A DNA stretch of 40,305 nt from Chitinophagaceae bacterium (GTDB taxonomy: Bacteria > Bacteroidota > Bacteroidia > Chitinophagales > Chitinophagaceae). The notes beneath the pieces were generated by a model that saw only the letters and a program-made list of their open reading frames with translations, was not told the origin of the DNA and ran no database searches. The position numbers and the translations under genes were made by a program. This document shows positions 18,731 through 27,131 of this stretch, in pieces (position 1 is the stretch's first letter; every line of letters starts with the position of its first letter). The stretch spans positions 1-40,305 of the forward strand of contig JACMKU010000094.1 of NCBI GenBank assembly GCA_014379965.1, read 5' to 3'.

Positions 18731-18820
18731 TCTATGTGAAACCCTATGTACCTATGTGCCTATCCCGTTAACATACGGAATAGCCACATAGTTACATAGG
18801 TACATAGGGTTTCACATAGA
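18731..18820. repeat. 27-bp perfect inverted repeat built of 8-bp words
   Basis: Bases 18731-18757 are the exact reverse complement of 18794-18820. Both arms are made of octamers (CCTATGTA, CCTATGTG; ACATAGTT, ACATAGGT, ACATAGGG). The 36-base spacer pairs further with a few mismatches, so nearly the whole 90 bases could form one long hairpin. The right arm ends exactly where the aldehyde dehydrogenase stop codon begins (18821). There is no T-tract, so it is not a classic intrinsic terminator. Confidence 0.9.
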
Positions 18821-20308
18821 TTACTTTATAGGGTCCTTACTTAGCTTGTCATTTACTGTCCTCCAGATGCCGAGTGTATTCTCATTCTTCAACTCCTGCG
18901 GCAATTGGTCGTTCGACCAGTTTTGATAGGCAACGGGTCGTGCAAATCGTTTGATGCCGTCTGCGCCAACAGAAGTAAACCTCGAATCGGTAGTAGCCGG
19001 ATAAGGCCCTCCATGATGCATGCTCTGGCAAACTTCCACTCCGGTTGGAACACTATTGAGTATGAACCTCCCGCAAATACTCCGGATTGCATCTACTAAT
19101 TCCTCGTGATAACTAATATCCGCCTCCGTAGCCATCAATGTCGCAGTTAGTTGACCTTCGATGTGGTTCGCAATCTGCGTCATTTCAGTCAAGTCTTTGC
19201 ATCGAACTACTAATGAATACGGTCCGAATACTTCCATGTGAAGTACAGGATTATTCAGGAAAGCCTCCCCCGATACCGTAGCTATTGTCGGTGCTCCCTG
19301 GTTTAACTGGAGGTCTCCTTCAGCTACGGCCACTGTCGTGACTTCCTCCTGCGACAAAGCATTTGCACGCCTCTCGACGTAATTTTTGAATATGCCCATA
19401 TGCAACATGTTGCCCGGCGATGTCTGCCTGATCTCCTCTCCGAGTGCAGCGACGAAGGTGTCCAATCCCTCGCTTTCTATTCCGAGCAAGAGGCCCGGAT
19501 TTGTACAGAATTGTCCAACCCCGAGCGTGATAGAAGATGCATACAGCCTGGCAATCTCATCGGCCGACTGTTTCAATTTTTCCGGCAATAAAAACACAGG
19601 ATTGATGCTGCTCATCTCTGCGAATACGGGAATGGGTTCCTTTCTCTGGCTCGCCCAGTCGAATAGCTGCCTTCCACCGGCCAGGGAACCAGTAAAACCG
19701 ACGGCCTTGACGAGCGGATGTTTTACCAACGCCTCGCCCACCTCCGTTCCCGCACCATACACATGAGCGAAGATGCCATCAGGCATATTTGTATCCTTCG
19801 CCGCCTTCAACACTGCCGAGGCAACAAGCTCAGAAGTCTGTGCGTGAGCAGGATGTGCCTTAACAATCACCGAACAGCCCGCGGCAAACGCACACGCAGT
19901 ATCTCCACCCGCAGTCGAATATGCAAAAGGAAAATTGCTCGCACCAAAAACCGCAACGGGTCCGATCGGAACAAGCATTTTACGGATGTCCTGGCGTGGT
20001 GGATTGCGTTCCGGAAGTCCCGTATCAATTTTAATTTCCAACCAGTCACCCCTCTCACATGCTTCCGCATAGGAGATCAACTGGAAAATCGTGCGCCCTC
20101 TTTCATTTCTCAACCTCGGTTCTGTCAAATTAGTTTCCTCTGCGGCCGTCTGCAACAAGATGTCTCCCAACGCTTCTATTTCACGCGCGATCGCACGCAT
20201 GAACTCTGCCCGTTTCTTCAACGGCATCTTGCCATAGGCACGGAAAGCTTTTACCGAATCCAGTAACAGGATTTCAATCTCTTCAGTTGTATGATCTGTG
20301 TAAGTCAT
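18821..20308 (-). CDS. 2,5-dioxovalerate (alpha-ketoglutarate semialdehyde) dehydrogenase
   Basis: The 495-residue NAD(P)-dependent aldehyde dehydrogenase has the cofactor-binding segment GPVAVFGASNFPFAYSTAGG, then VIVKAHPAHAQTSE. Its VGFTGSLAGGR loop, catalytic glutamate in PVFAEMSSINPVF and catalytic cysteine in GVGQFCTNPGLL follow. GASNFPFAYSTAGGDTACA is characteristic of the alpha-ketoglutarate semialdehyde dehydrogenase branch. It would oxidise 2,5-dioxovalerate to 2-oxoglutarate, the final step of hydroxyproline breakdown; the same branch also ends pentose and glucarate pathways. It lies 131 bp downstream of the DapA-family deaminase, on the same strand, and the two likely form an operon. 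A long hairpin sits directly at its stop codon. Confidence 0.93.
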   Translation of the reverse strand: MTYTDHTTEEIEILLLDSVKAFRAYGKMPLKKRAEFMRAIAREIEALGDILLQTAAEETNLTEPRLRNERGRTIFQLISYAEACERGDWLEIKIDTGLPERNPPRQDIRKMLVPIGPVAVFGASNFPFAYSTAGGDTACAFAAGCSVIVKAHPAHAQTSELVASAVLKAAKDTNMPDGIFAHVYGAGTEVGEALVKHPLVKAVGFTGSLAGGRQLFDWASQRKEPIPVFAEMSSINPVFLLPEKLKQSADEIARLYASSITLGVGQFCTNPGLLLGIESEGLDTFVAALGEEIRQTSPGNMLHMGIFKNYVERRANALSQEEVTTVAVAEGDLQLNQGAPTIATVSGEAFLNNPVLHMEVFGPYSLVVRCKDLTEMTQIANHIEGQLTATLMATEADISYHEELVDAIRSICGRFILNSVPTGVEVCQSMHHGGPYPATTDSRFTSVGADGIKRFARPVAYQNWSNDQLPQELKNENTLGIWRTVNDKLSKDPIK

Positions 20309-20439
20309 TTTAAAGTTTGGATTAGAAATTTGATCGTATACAAAGTCATACCCTTAAGTTTTGCTATAAAATTCAGGACTATTTAAAGACAGGAAACTTA
20401 TCCCTACATCAAAATCTTGATGAGCAGCGGACAGCCAAG

Positions 20440-21372
20440 TCATGATAATAATTTGTTACTAGAAAAACTGTAATCAGGCAATCGTGGTCTCGTCGCAATC
20501 CCAGTCCTGATTACCTTCAAAATCTGTTCCCTTTCTTCGCCTTCCAACATTAATCTTGGTGCCCTCACATATTCGCTGCCCAGCCCCACCTCTGCCTCTG
20601 CGAGTTTGATGTACTGAACCAGTTTTGGATGAATATCCAATTCCAGCAAGGGCATGAACCATCTATAGATACCCAGAGCTTCCTTGAGACGTCCTTCTTT
20701 CACCAAACTGAAAATGGCGACCGTTTCTCTTGGGAAGGCACATACCAATCCTGCCACGAGCCCATCGGCACCCAGGCACAATGACTCGAGGGCGAGTGTA
20801 TCTACTCCACACAACAAACTGAAGCGATAGCCAAACCGATTACGCATCCTTGTTATGTTCGTGATATCTCTTGTACTGTCTTTCACTGCAGTAATATTGC
20901 TGCATTCGGCTAGCTCATCAAACATATCGAGCGTCACTTCTATTTTGTAATCGATGGGATTATTATAGATCATTATCGGCAGATCGGTCGATGTGGCAAT
21001 CGTTTTGAAATAGGCCACCGTCTCCCTGTGATCCGATTTGTACCTCATGGGGGGCAGTAGCATTAATCCACTTGCTCCCCATTCCTTCGCCAGCGCAGCT
21101 TGTCGCAATGCTTCCCTGGTAGATCCTTCGGCGATATTAACAATGACAGGAAGGTGATTCCCTACATCGTTTACGGCAAATTTTACCAGCGTTTCCTTTT
21201 CTTCAGTACTCAATACGCTAGCCTCACCAAGGGTTCCCCCGAGAATGATACCAGATACCCCAGCCGAAATTTGCTCTCGCAGGTTAGCAGCAAATAGGCT
21301 CAAATCGAGCTCGTCAGCTGCTGTAAACTTGGTTGTGATCGCGGGAAAAACGCCCTTCCATTCGAAAGCCAT
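20440..21372 (-). CDS. DapA-family lyase, likely 1-pyrroline-4-hydroxy-2-carboxylate deaminase
   Basis: The 310-residue TIM-barrel protein begins MAFEWKGVFPAITTKFTA, a typical DapA-family start. It shows GGTLGEASVLSTEEKETLV for the carboxylate loop, MIYNNPIDYKI with the catalytic tyrosine, and ITAVKDSTRDI with the Schiff-base lysine. The family includes dihydrodipicolinate synthase, N-acetylneuraminate lyase and the deaminase of the hydroxyproline pathway (LhpC). The neighbouring semialdehyde dehydrogenase makes the deaminase role most likely; its product is alpha-ketoglutarate semialdehyde plus ammonia. The frame extends 49 codons upstream, but a perfect promoter box lies within that extension, so ATG at 21372 is chosen. 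Confidence 0.88.
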   Translation of the reverse strand: MAFEWKGVFPAITTKFTAADELDLSLFAANLREQISAGVSGIILGGTLGEASVLSTEEKETLVKFAVNDVGNHLPVIVNIAEGSTREALRQAALAKEWGASGLMLLPPMRYKSDHRETVAYFKTIATSTDLPIMIYNNPIDYKIEVTLDMFDELAECSNITAVKDSTRDITNITRMRNRFGYRFSLLCGVDTLALESLCLGADGLVAGLVCAFPRETVAIFSLVKEGRLKEALGIYRWFMPLLELDIHPKLVQYIKLAEAEVGLGSEYVRAPRLMLEGEEREQILKVIRTGIATRPRLPDYSFSSNKLLS

Positions 21373-21402
21373 GATTTCTGGATTTGGTGAATTTATTCTC
21401 GT

Positions 21403-21410
21403 CAAAGTTA
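21403..21410 (-). promoter_or_regulatory. -7 promoter box (TAACTTTG) of the DapA-family gene
   Basis: On the minus strand this reads TAACTTTG, a perfect TAnnTTTG box about 30 bases before the ATG. A TTTTG lies upstream (21426-21430), but its spacing of 15 is shorter than usual. It would drive the DapA-family and aldehyde dehydrogenase genes and rules out the longer reading frame. Confidence 0.58.
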
Positions 21411-21597
21411 GGTTTCGCCGAACAGCAAAAAGCAGGAGCCTGGAATTGCAGAATAGGCAATAAGGGAGAGACCAAAATGCGACCTTCAGATCCATATTCC
21501 GGATCGCATTCGACCACATAAGTGCCTGATACTAATCCCCGGGGATAAATATTTCCCTAACTGAAGCTGATTTGTAGAAATTTTGGGCCAGGACTTA

Positions 21598-21615
21598 CAC
21601 TAACCGCCGTTAGTG
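21598..21615. promoter_or_regulatory. Palindrome CACTAAC-N4-GTTAGTG in the divergent promoter region
   Basis: A perfect 7-bp inverted repeat with a four-base centre lies in the 550-bp gap between the minus-strand DapA-family gene and the plus-strand outer-membrane gene. A second palindrome, ATCCCCGGGGAT, is at 21535-21546. Size and place suit an operator for a dimeric regulator, but no regulator gene is in the window. It could equally be a chance hairpin. Apart from promoter boxes, no gene was seen in this gap. Confidence 0.35.
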
Positions 21616-21891
21616 CCAGTATTGTGCAATAATTAGAGCGAAGTAATTTTATGGCATAACACAACTAAAATCAATCCATATCACACAAAGTTTTAATACC
21701 GTGACATATTTTCTGTTTCTAACGGAACACTATTTGCAATCTACTAATCGGTTTTTCATAGGATATTGGATTTTTTTAAAACGGGGATGATTTCTATCAA
21801 CCCCTCTTTTTTTTTACCCCTACGAGACCATTCTCTCCTCGGCACCGCCAGCGATTTCTCTCAAACACTTTCGATTTATTGTATATTTATT

Positions 21892-21899
21892 CAGCCGCG
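21892..21899 (+). promoter_or_regulatory. Near-consensus -7 box (TATATTTA) of the outer-membrane receptor gene
   Basis: TATATTTA differs from TAnnTTTG at the last base. It would start transcription about 20 bases before ATG 21925 and after all upstream in-frame Met codons, supporting that start. A T-rich -33 region is present, but no clean TTTG. Confidence 0.4.
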
Positions 21900-21924
21900 C
21901 CCACACACTTGCTCAATTCATTTT

Positions 21925-24363
21925 ATGCCACTAATTGCTACTTTAATTCGCCTAGGTTTCGCGTGCTATCTATTTTTTTTGGCAACCAGCTTCTCGCTGT
22001 CTGCCCAATCGTCTATAAGAGGAACAGTCACGAGTAAGGATAATACACCAGTTGCAGCTGCAAATGTCTTGCTGCTGAAATCAAGTGATTCCACCCTCGT
22101 GAAAGGAACGATAACAAATACTGCTGGAAAGTTTTCCTTAGATGTTATACTTACCGGAGATTATACAATACAGGTGAGTTTTGCAGGCATGGAAACTATT
22201 CTCTCCCCGCTTGTGGTCAATAGGTCCGACGTAGACGCTGGAAACTTCCAATTGAAACCTGGGGGACTGCAACTGGAAAAAGTGACTGTGAGTTCCCGGC
22301 GACCATTGTTCGAACAGAAGATCGACCGTATGGTTGTGAATGTGCGTAACAGTATCACAGCAGCGGGAAGCACGGTACTGGATGTGCTTGAGAGATCTCC
22401 GGGAATAGTAGTCAACCGGCAGAATAATTCTATCGCCATGAATGGAAAAGACGGCGTCTCCGTGATGATCAATGGAAAGTTGACGCGAATGCCGATGTCC
22501 GCACTCGTACAGATGTTGTCAGGAATGAATGCAAGTAATATCGACAAGATAGAATTGATCACAACTCCACCGGCGAACTTCGATGCGGAGGGGAATGCAG
22601 GTTTCATCAACATCGTGATGATCACGAACCCTAACCAGGGATTAAACGGATCTTATACGCTCTCCTTCGGGTACGGTCGCGGCGAAATTCCCGGTGCAGG
22701 CATCAACTTCAACTACCGCAAGAATCGATTCAACCTTTATGGTGATTATTCTTTCTCCAGGCTACATACCCAACAGATCTTTAGCAATTACCGGCGTGTA
22801 CGTTACATGGGCAACGTCACTGAAAATTATGTGGAAAGCGACAGGAACACCTTTCAACGCAATCACAACCTAAATCTTGGTGCGGATTACGAACTCACCA
22901 AGAAAACAGTCGTAGGAGTTCTGGTGGCAACGTATAATAATAGATGGTCGATGGATGCGGAGAACTTATATTCCAAGCGGGTAAATAGCATGCCCGATAC
23001 TTCCACCACCATACTCAATGATGAGGTCAACCACTGGAAACATTATATGGCGGACGTAAATCTGCAGCACAAGTTCAAAGACGGGGAGAACATTTCGTTC
23101 GACGTTAATTATCTGTGGTACAATGACAATAATCCGACTGATTACACCAACCACTATTATAATGGCCAGGGAACTTTTCTCTCAACTGATTTAACAAAAA
23201 GCAGGAAAAAAACACCCATTGAAATTTGGGTAGGAACTACTGATTATAATGTTCGTTTAAGCAAGAAATGGAACCTGCAGACAGGACTGAAGTTTACTTC
23301 ATCGCGGTTCACGAACGATGTTGCCGTGGAACGATATCAACAGAATGTTTGGATGCAGGATCCCGAACTGACATCCCTATCTAATTTGAAAGAAAACATC
23401 GCTGCGGTATATAGCTCTTTCACGGGCGACATTACAGCCCGGACGAGTGTCAAACTGGGTTTAAGGTATGAGTACACCACCTCGAATCTTGGTACGCCTA
23501 TCACCCCGGATATAGTCGACCGTAAATATGGGCGGCTCTTCCCGACTATCTTTATCGGTCACAAACTTAATGATGACAATAGTTTCAATCTGACATTTTC
23601 ACGGCGCATAAACAGGCCAACGTTTAATGACATGGCGCCGTTCATAATATTCATGGATCCAAATACATTCTTCTCGGGCAATGCCGCACTGCAGCCCTCG
23701 ATAACCAATACGATGAAGGGAGATTATATCTTGAAGAATTATGTTTTCTCCCTTACCTACAGCATAGAATCGAATACGATCGCGCGCTTTCAAACCGAGG
23801 TCGACGTGTCGACAAATAAGCAGACACTTAGGGCACAAAACCTTGATGAAACGCGATTGTTAACTGCGAGCCTGGCCCTACCATTTAACTTCAATAAATG
23901 GTGGACGATGCAATTGAATGTTATAGGATCGAGACAAGAGGTGTCGGCTTTCTACAACAAGGAACCCGTAAAACTCTCGCTTGCAAACTTCAATGTATCG
24001 GGGGCACAGACATTTAAGCTTCCGAAAGACTACACGCTAGAATTATCCGGATTCTACCAATCACCGAGCCTGTTTGGAATTTCTCGTTTCCGTGGATTGG
24101 GCCGGATTGATGTTGGGGCGCAAAAGAAACTGGGAAAAAAAGGCGGCACACTCCGGTTCGCGGTGAATGATATTTTTCAGAGCATGCAACTCCAGATCTA
24201 TTCAGACATGCCTGCGCAGGATTTTTACTTCGATACCCGCATTCGCTTTGCTTATCGCACATTCAGGTTGACCTGGACATGCCCATTTGGCAACAAGGAT
24301 CTGAGAAACAAGAGATCGAGGAACACAGGTTCGGAGGAAGAGAGGCGGAGGGTGACGCAATAG
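21925..24363 (+). CDS. TonB-dependent-receptor-like outer-membrane beta-barrel protein
   Basis: The 812-residue protein starts MPLIATLIRLGFACYLFFLA with a Sec signal ending near SLSAQ. A carboxypeptidase-regulatory-like domain follows (SIRGTVTSKDNTPVAAANVL, residues about 30-110). Next is a plug-like region (VLDVLERSPGIVVNRQNN, then DKIELITTPPANFDAEGNAG), and the rest is barrel. The C-terminus FRLTWTCPFGNKDLRNK and a charged, Arg/Glu-rich tail are typical of the OMP_b-brl_3 family rather than of SusC, and no SusD partner is present. The ligand is unknown; such proteins often import peptides or siderophores, or have no proven transport role. The frame runs upstream to 21766, but that extension destroys the signal peptide. 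An octamer array begins within five bases of the stop. Confidence 0.9.
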   Translation: MPLIATLIRLGFACYLFFLATSFSLSAQSSIRGTVTSKDNTPVAAANVLLLKSSDSTLVKGTITNTAGKFSLDVILTGDYTIQVSFAGMETILSPLVVNRSDVDAGNFQLKPGGLQLEKVTVSSRRPLFEQKIDRMVVNVRNSITAAGSTVLDVLERSPGIVVNRQNNSIAMNGKDGVSVMINGKLTRMPMSALVQMLSGMNASNIDKIELITTPPANFDAEGNAGFINIVMITNPNQGLNGSYTLSFGYGRGEIPGAGINFNYRKNRFNLYGDYSFSRLHTQQIFSNYRRVRYMGNVTENYVESDRNTFQRNHNLNLGADYELTKKTVVGVLVATYNNRWSMDAENLYSKRVNSMPDTSTTILNDEVNHWKHYMADVNLQHKFKDGENISFDVNYLWYNDNNPTDYTNHYYNGQGTFLSTDLTKSRKKTPIEIWVGTTDYNVRLSKKWNLQTGLKFTSSRFTNDVAVERYQQNVWMQDPELTSLSNLKENIAAVYSSFTGDITARTSVKLGLRYEYTTSNLGTPITPDIVDRKYGRLFPTIFIGHKLNDDNSFNLTFSRRINRPTFNDMAPFIIFMDPNTFFSGNAALQPSITNTMKGDYILKNYVFSLTYSIESNTIARFQTEVDVSTNKQTLRAQNLDETRLLTASLALPFNFNKWWTMQLNVIGSRQEVSAFYNKEPVKLSLANFNVSGAQTFKLPKDYTLELSGFYQSPSLFGISRFRGLGRIDVGAQKKLGKKGGTLRFAVNDIFQSMQLQIYSDMPAQDFYFDTRIRFAYRTFRLTWTCPFGNKDLRNKRSRNTGSEEERRRVTQ

Positions 24364-24367
24364 TTTC

Positions 24368-24487
24368 GTTGCCTGGTTGACTGGTTGCGGGGTGCCTGGT
24401 TGCTTAGTTGCTTGGTTCCGCCAGACATAAGAGCAGGTAAGGTAGAAGGATCGAAGCAACGAAGAAACCAAGAAACTAGCGAACTAA
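24368..24487. repeat. Octamer arrays between the receptor gene and the MmcQ/YjbR gene
   Basis: Directly after the receptor stop come GTTGCCTG, GTTGACTG, GTTGCGGG, a 7-base GTGCCTG, GTTGCTTA, GTTGCTTG. From 24456 the complementary type appears as GCAACGAA, GAAACCAA, GAAACTAG, CGAACTAA. The two arrays could pair imperfectly (about 16 of 21 positions in the best register). The same vocabulary recurs in inverted orientation on the other side of the MmcQ/YjbR gene at 24894-24925. Confidence 0.82.
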
Positions 24488-24502
24488 CTTAGCAGAAACA
24501 CT

Positions 24503-24826
24503 ATGGTCGACATTGATTCTTTCAGGCAAATAGCGCTCTCGTTTCCTGATGTAGTAGAGCTTCCGGATTTTGAAAAAACTTCTTTCCGTACAAAAGGCAA
24601 GATCTTCGCCACGCTTACAGTCGACAAACACCTTGCATGCCTGAAATTATCTCCATTGGATCAATCCGTATTCTGTGCTTACGATAAATCCATTATTTAT
24701 CCAGTGCCAAACAAATGGGGGATTCAGGGTTGGACATTAGTTGAACTGAAGAAGATTAGAAAAACCATGTTGAAGGATGCCATTTCAGTTGCTTATAATG
24801 AAGCAGCACGAATAAAAAGCCGTTAA
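24503..24826 (+). CDS. MmcQ/YjbR family protein
   Basis: This 107-residue protein fits the MmcQ/YjbR family, small two-layer proteins with a CyaY-like fold that are sometimes called DNA-binding. Visible family features are an opening helix (IDSFRQIALSFPDVVELPDF), then TSFRTKGKIFATL, HLACLKLSPLDQSVF, a NKWGIQGWTLVELKKI segment, and a final helix with KDAISVAYNEAARIK. The cellular role is not established. It is short, has no signal peptide and is cytosolic. It is flanked on both sides by octamer arrays of one vocabulary in opposite orientation, so the gene sits in the loop of a potential large inverted repeat. Confidence 0.88.
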   Translation: MVDIDSFRQIALSFPDVVELPDFEKTSFRTKGKIFATLTVDKHLACLKLSPLDQSVFCAYDKSIIYPVPNKWGIQGWTLVELKKIRKTMLKDAISVAYNEAARIKSR

Positions 24827-24893
24827 CGAGAAGGCTTATTATTGCATCGACCAATAACCTTAGCGACAATTGTCCAGACATCCTCGGGTTTAG

Positions 24894-24925
24894 GAAACCG
24901 AGAAACTAAGTAACCAAGCAACTCG
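24894..24925. repeat. Octamer array next to the stop of the second TonB receptor
   Basis: Four exact-period octamers occur: GAAACCGA, GAAACTAA, GTAACCAA, GCAACTCG. They are reverse-complement relatives of the GTTGCTTG words at 24368-24414; a 17-base stretch matches at 15 positions. The array ends 13 bases from the TonB receptor stop. Confidence 0.8.
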
Positions 24926-24938
24926 ACACCTCGCGAGG

Positions 24939-27095
24939 TCATAATTTCAACTTGACCCCGCCATTCACTACAAACCCATCCACTGGAGCATAGATGTCGC
25001 GAAACACTGGATTGTCGATACTACCGGTATAAATAGTGTCGAACTTCGTCTGCCTGCTATCGGTGAAATTTTCGAAGTTGATGAATACAGAAAATTTTTC
25101 CCATAGCCTCTCAACCATGAACCCAAAAATCCAGTAGGGTTTTCCTCTTGTATTGTCACTGAGCTTTTGTTCGCTGAAATAATACGCTTCTAATCCAAGC
25201 TTCCATTTTTCTTCCACTTCATACATCAATACATTATTCAATCGATGGCGTGAGGTTAGCGGCAACCATGAAAGTATCCCATCAAAATGGGTGTTGACGT
25301 CCGCATAAGTATATCCAACAAACAATTTGAAATTGCTGTACACAAACTTCAGGTTCGTCTCGAGTCCACGAGTGTCGATATGACCGTTGGCATTTTCGAA
25401 ATCGAGATAACCGGTAGAGGTTGACGAAAGTGTGAGAACAAGCGGATCATTTAAACGCGTATAGAAAAACAGTTGGTTGAGTGAAAACGACACCGGCCCG
25501 ATCATTGTCCTATAGTTAACATCAATGTTTCCGCCAATGGATCTTTCATTTTGCGTTGTTGCACTATTTATGGGGCGTACCAATTGAAATTGAATTCGCT
25601 CGGCCTCTTCATTGAAGACAGTCGGCGTTTTGTACCCAATCCCCCCACCTATCCTTGCCGTCAACGAGGGAGTGAATTTGAAAAGCGCAGCAATCCTCGG
25701 TAACCACTCAAATCCGTACTCATTCACCCGGTCTGCACGAAGACCACTCTCCAGCGTGACCATTTCCGAGGGCGACCACGTATGTTGAACGAAGGCTCCA
25801 ATCGTAGTATGTTTATAATCCCTCTTTTGAATTCCGGGTTGATTGTCCTCACGGAACTGGTCGGTCAACAAATTCATCCCAACTATCCATTGAGAGTTTT
25901 CATCATCGTGATTGTGATAAGTAAGTTCAGAGAAATAAGACTGTTGCTTCCCACCGAAACCATACGACGGGATGAATATGCCTCGTTTGTAGCGATTGTA
26001 GCTATTCTTAAATTGAAGCGAAGAACGCTCACTGAGTGTATGAGTTATCTTTGCCTGAGCGTTGAACCTGCGTGTCGTGTTTTCCTCGAAATACCCTGTA
26101 GTTCCGTGACGAATATATTCGATGCTGCCGCCTGTTCTGTCTTCCGACATATAGCTTACCCCGAAATCTGCGTTTGTTTTCTTGCCATAGAGAAATAGCC
26201 TTGGGTTGATACTGTACCTCCTGAATTTAGGAATGGCCGTGAGACCGATGTCTGCAGGATCGTATGGCTGGCCTGCATTAGCTGATGAAAACAGGCTAAG
26301 TCCAACCCCTTTGAATTTTTGACTATAGTATCCACTGAGATCAATTCCTTTGGCAGAGGTTACGTTTGTGAAAAAACTTATTTCTCTTTCTTCACCGGGC
26401 ACCTTGGATACCAGGTTTACAAGGCCGGCGATCGCTCCTCCACCATAGAGAGTAGATGCAGACCCTTTTATCACTTCCACCTGCCGAAGGTCAAGTGGGA
26501 CGACCTGCATGAGACTTAGTCCTCCAGAGAATCCAGCATATAACGGAAATCCGTCCTTCAGTACCTGGGTATACCGGCCATCGAGTCCTTGTATTCGAAT
26601 GCTCGAATTGTACGAGGTGGCGGATGTCTGTTGAGTCTGTACGCCCGTCGTCTCATTCAGCAGCATCCGGATATCCCCGGGTTTCATATTCGCCTTCTCA
26701 TCCAGTTCTTCACCCGAGATGACGACGGTGCGGGTTGGTGTATTCGCAATCGTACGGCTCGTCCTCGTAGCCGTCACTATCACCTCCTCTTCCTCGTCTT
26801 CTACTTCTTCCAGGAAAATCATGATCGAGGAATCAGACGCCAGCGGAAATATATAGCTAACCGCCATGGGTGCCATCCCGGCGAAACTGATCCGGAAATG
26901 TTGCTTGCCAACTGGAATTCCGGTGATCACTATCATTCCCGCCGAATCGGCGACGAACGTCCGGCCGCCTTCCTTCCAGAGAATGGTTGCGGCTGGTAAC
27001 ACATTTTCTCCTGACATCACCACCGCTTTAAAATTGGTCTGGCCGCTTACCGTCAGGAAGCAGTATAGGGCAAAGCCCGTCAATAATAATTTCAT
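24939..27095 (-). CDS. TonB-dependent outer-membrane receptor
   Basis: The 718-residue receptor starts MKLLLTGFALYCFLTVSGQ, a Sec signal. A short carboxypeptidase-regulatory-like domain covers about 20-100 and ends in an acidic run (EEVEDEEEEV). A classic plug follows: VIVTATRTSRTIANTPTRTV, SYNSSIRIQGLDGRYTQVL, LDLRQVEVIKGSASTLYGGG and AIAGLVNLVSK. A 22-strand-type barrel ends NGGVKLKL. The plug pattern is that of the metal, cobalamin or siderophore receptors rather than SusC. A small Cys-rich secreted protein is encoded 36 bp upstream in the same direction, which points to metal uptake or handling; this is inference. No riboswitch-like leader was recognised. Confidence 0.93.
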   Translation of the reverse strand: MKLLLTGFALYCFLTVSGQTNFKAVVMSGENVLPAATILWKEGGRTFVADSAGMIVITGIPVGKQHFRISFAGMAPMAVSYIFPLASDSSIMIFLEEVEDEEEEVIVTATRTSRTIANTPTRTVVISGEELDEKANMKPGDIRMLLNETTGVQTQQTSATSYNSSIRIQGLDGRYTQVLKDGFPLYAGFSGGLSLMQVVPLDLRQVEVIKGSASTLYGGGAIAGLVNLVSKVPGEEREISFFTNVTSAKGIDLSGYYSQKFKGVGLSLFSSANAGQPYDPADIGLTAIPKFRRYSINPRLFLYGKKTNADFGVSYMSEDRTGGSIEYIRHGTTGYFEENTTRRFNAQAKITHTLSERSSLQFKNSYNRYKRGIFIPSYGFGGKQQSYFSELTYHNHDDENSQWIVGMNLLTDQFREDNQPGIQKRDYKHTTIGAFVQHTWSPSEMVTLESGLRADRVNEYGFEWLPRIAALFKFTPSLTARIGGGIGYKTPTVFNEEAERIQFQLVRPINSATTQNERSIGGNIDVNYRTMIGPVSFSLNQLFFYTRLNDPLVLTLSSTSTGYLDFENANGHIDTRGLETNLKFVYSNFKLFVGYTYADVNTHFDGILSWLPLTSRHRLNNVLMYEVEEKWKLGLEAYYFSEQKLSDNTRGKPYWIFGFMVERLWEKFSVFINFENFTDSRQTKFDTIYTGSIDNPVFRDIYAPVDGFVVNGGVKLKL

Positions 27096-27131
27096 TGTTG
27101 AAGATTGGGTTAAGAAATAATTGCTCCGTCC

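Noticed and set aside
18731..18820. Ordinary Rho-independent terminator
   Set aside because: The stem is long and AT-rich with no T-tract on either strand, and it belongs to the array family; a terminator role is left open but not asserted.
21373..21519. 49-residue N-terminal extension of the DapA-family protein
   Set aside because: A perfect TAACTTTG promoter box lies inside it and the family start is at 21372.
24361..24930. Insertion sequence with terminal inverted repeats around the MmcQ/YjbR gene
   Set aside because: There is no transposase and no target duplication; the repeats are degenerate octamer arrays like those elsewhere in the window.
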